Assembly: GCA_044226045.1 (NCBI GenBank)
Contig: JBGAHR010000004.1
Span: forward strand, 90,544-154,543
DNA: 64,000 nucleotides
Reading direction: 5' to 3'
Origin: Endoryza sp044226045
GTDB lineage: Bacteria; Bacteroidota; Bacteroidia; Chitinophagales; Chitinophagaceae
Part shown: positions 63,314 through 64,000 of the stretch, piece by piece
Position numbering within the stretch: the first letter of the stretch is position 1
How the letters are laid out: each line of letters starts with the position of its first letter
Program-made: the position numbers and the translations under genes
Notes under the pieces: model-generated
What the model was told of the DNA's origin: nothing
The model's input: only the letters and a program-made list of their open reading frames with translations
Databases searched by the model: none

Positions 63314-63975
63314 TGGTTCAATATGCTGGCAAGACAATGTGCCAATGGGCCAATTTGCCAATGAGCCAATTCTTTATTGATTAGACAAAAATGATTATCG
63401 ATTAAACCGTTTCGCATTGAGAGTTATCTTTCTCGCATGTCGTTTTGCACCGATTACTCTACATTCGCAGTCAATTATGACTTTTAATTTCTACCTTTTG
63501 AATTTTCAATTCGTAATACCTAATAACTTTGATTCATTCTAACTTAGTTTGTTCCGAGTTTCGGGTTTACGTGTCTGCTGTCACTCTTTCTTTGCGTTCT
63601 CTGCGATACTTTGTGGCCTTTGCGTTCCTGAGCTCTTCGAATTTTTCGCAGTTTTACCTTTTGAATTTAAACTTTTGAATTTTGAATTAGTCACCCGTAA
63701 TCATCATTGGCCCATTTAGCAATCATTGTTGTCCGGGGAAAGTGTCGAAGTCCATTCTATTAAGCTGAAATAATCATCTTTTTGCCGCATTTTGAGAAAT
63801 GAGCCCCTTTTAGGTGAGCGGGAACGAGAGCGAGAGCGGGAGAGGACGTATACGATAGAGGTCTTTTCAGGGGAGTCTCTGACGGGACTTTTTTTGTTTC
63901 GCCAAAAAAAGGCGCCCAAAGCCGATATACAGCCCGGCTACTTTAGGTGAGCGGGAGTGAGAGCGGGAGCGACTA
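63314..63975. repeat. Long non-coding spacer with several repeat families
   Basis: No convincing gene in about 620 bp. GCCAAT-rich units (CAATGTGCCAATGGGCCAAT type) lie at 63335-63372 and TTTTGAA-type units at 63655-63688. A motif CTTTGCGTTCCTGA occurs at 63618-63631 (inverse copy at 32652). GAGCGA/GAGCGG/GGGAGC hexamers lie at 63815-63845 and again at 63948-63971. A weak hairpin AGTCTC/GGGACT followed by seven T (63875-63898) could be a terminator, although no plus-strand gene obviously ends here. Confidence 0.6.
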
Positions 63976-64000
63976 ATTCAATTATTTCTTCGGTGGTGAA
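63938..64000 (-). CDS. Possible C-terminal end of a minus-strand gene, cut by the window edge
   Basis: The minus strand reads FTTEEIIELVAPALTPAHLK then TAG, entering at the right edge. The first ten residues look protein-like, and the last ten are encoded by GGGAGC-type hexamer units. The other two frames stop almost at once. The evidence is weak because only 20 codons are visible. Confidence 0.3.
   Translation of the reverse strand, partial: FTTEEIIELVAPALTPAHLK

Noticed and set aside
63875..63898. tmRNA or small RNA 3' end suspected from a hairpin plus T-run
   Set aside because: The stem is only six pairs with one G-T. No tRNA-like or conserved RNA structure could be seen, so it is mentioned only as a weak terminator.
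63716..63919. 67-codon minus-strand frame with an Arg-Ser repeat
   Set aside because: The RS run is encoded by GAGAGC hexamers found in other non-coding spacers. There is no promoter or conserved-looking sequence.

Overview
The window looks like chromosomal DNA of a member of the Bacteroidota, most likely near the Chitinophagaceae. The grounds are a type IX secretion (T9SS) C-terminal sorting domain, a TonB-dependent receptor with a carboxypeptidase-regulatory-like front domain, DUF6702, DUF2911 and DUF4369/TlpA proteins, HupE/UreJ next to an M1 peptidase, and several starts preceded by the Bacteroidota promoter pattern TTTG / TAnnTTTG rather than by Shine-Dalgarno sequences. I saw no rRNA, tRNA, CRISPR array, prophage or insertion sequence. 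Most of the window is core metabolism and envelope genes.

Layout. 1-6.3 kb: a cut-off lipoprotein, an LTA-synthase-like sulfatase-fold membrane enzyme, a PAP2 phosphatase, a CorC/HlyC protein, an esterase lipoprotein and a DUF6702 protein. 6.3-16.1 kb: HupE/UreJ plus an M1 peptidase; an SPFH / ribbon-helix-helix / 24-residue membrane peptide operon with a MetJ-like tandem operator; a MORN-type protein; a large BNR-propeller protein with a parvulin; and aroQ. 16.2-22.5 kb: a transglutaminase-like protein, carA, and the alpha ribosomal operon infA-rpmJ-rpsM-rpsK-rpsD-rpoA-rplQ with its own promoter and terminator. 22.6-30 kb: a gene of unknown function and a complete TetR-controlled tripartite ABC efflux operon (TetR, TolC, HlyD-type, two ATPases, two permeases). 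30.2-47.3 kb: single genes (hmgA, NUDIX, phosphoesterase, a Tat-exported HisC-like aminotransferase, a PD40 protein, a TPR lipoprotein, rpe, a TonB receptor, T9SS proteins, pdxJ, DUF2911, TlpA, FkbM). 47.3-57.4 kb: one long minus-strand trp-his supraoperon, trpE-G-D-C-F-(GNAT)-trpB-A-hisH-A-F-orf59-hisIE. 57.5-64 kb: an AraC regulator divergent from a PhyH dioxygenase, an aldo/keto reductase, a DUF5009-like acyltransferase, and an amidohydrolase broken by an exact 140-bp tandem duplication.

Two things stand out. First, the trp supraoperon starts with a textbook-type attenuator: a 20-codon leader peptide with three consecutive Trp codons, an antiterminator pairing and an intrinsic terminator. 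Through operon continuity it would also govern the last steps of imidazole-ring synthesis in the histidine pathway. Second, about ten intergenic spacers are filled with a shared 'vocabulary' of degenerate 6-9 bp tandem units (for example GGATTAC/GGATGAC, GCAAACC/GCAAACT, CGTTTAT/CGTTTCA, GTCAATTG/GTCAATTA, GAGAGC/GGGAGC, GAAAGA/GAAACA). They are often arranged as large inverted repeats. Every array lies at the 3' end of at least one gene, and none lies in a divergent promoter region. In two places such units run into the 5' end of a coding region. I do not recognise this as a described element, and it is the best candidate here for something new.

All calls come from reading the sequence. No database search, folding program or codon model was run.
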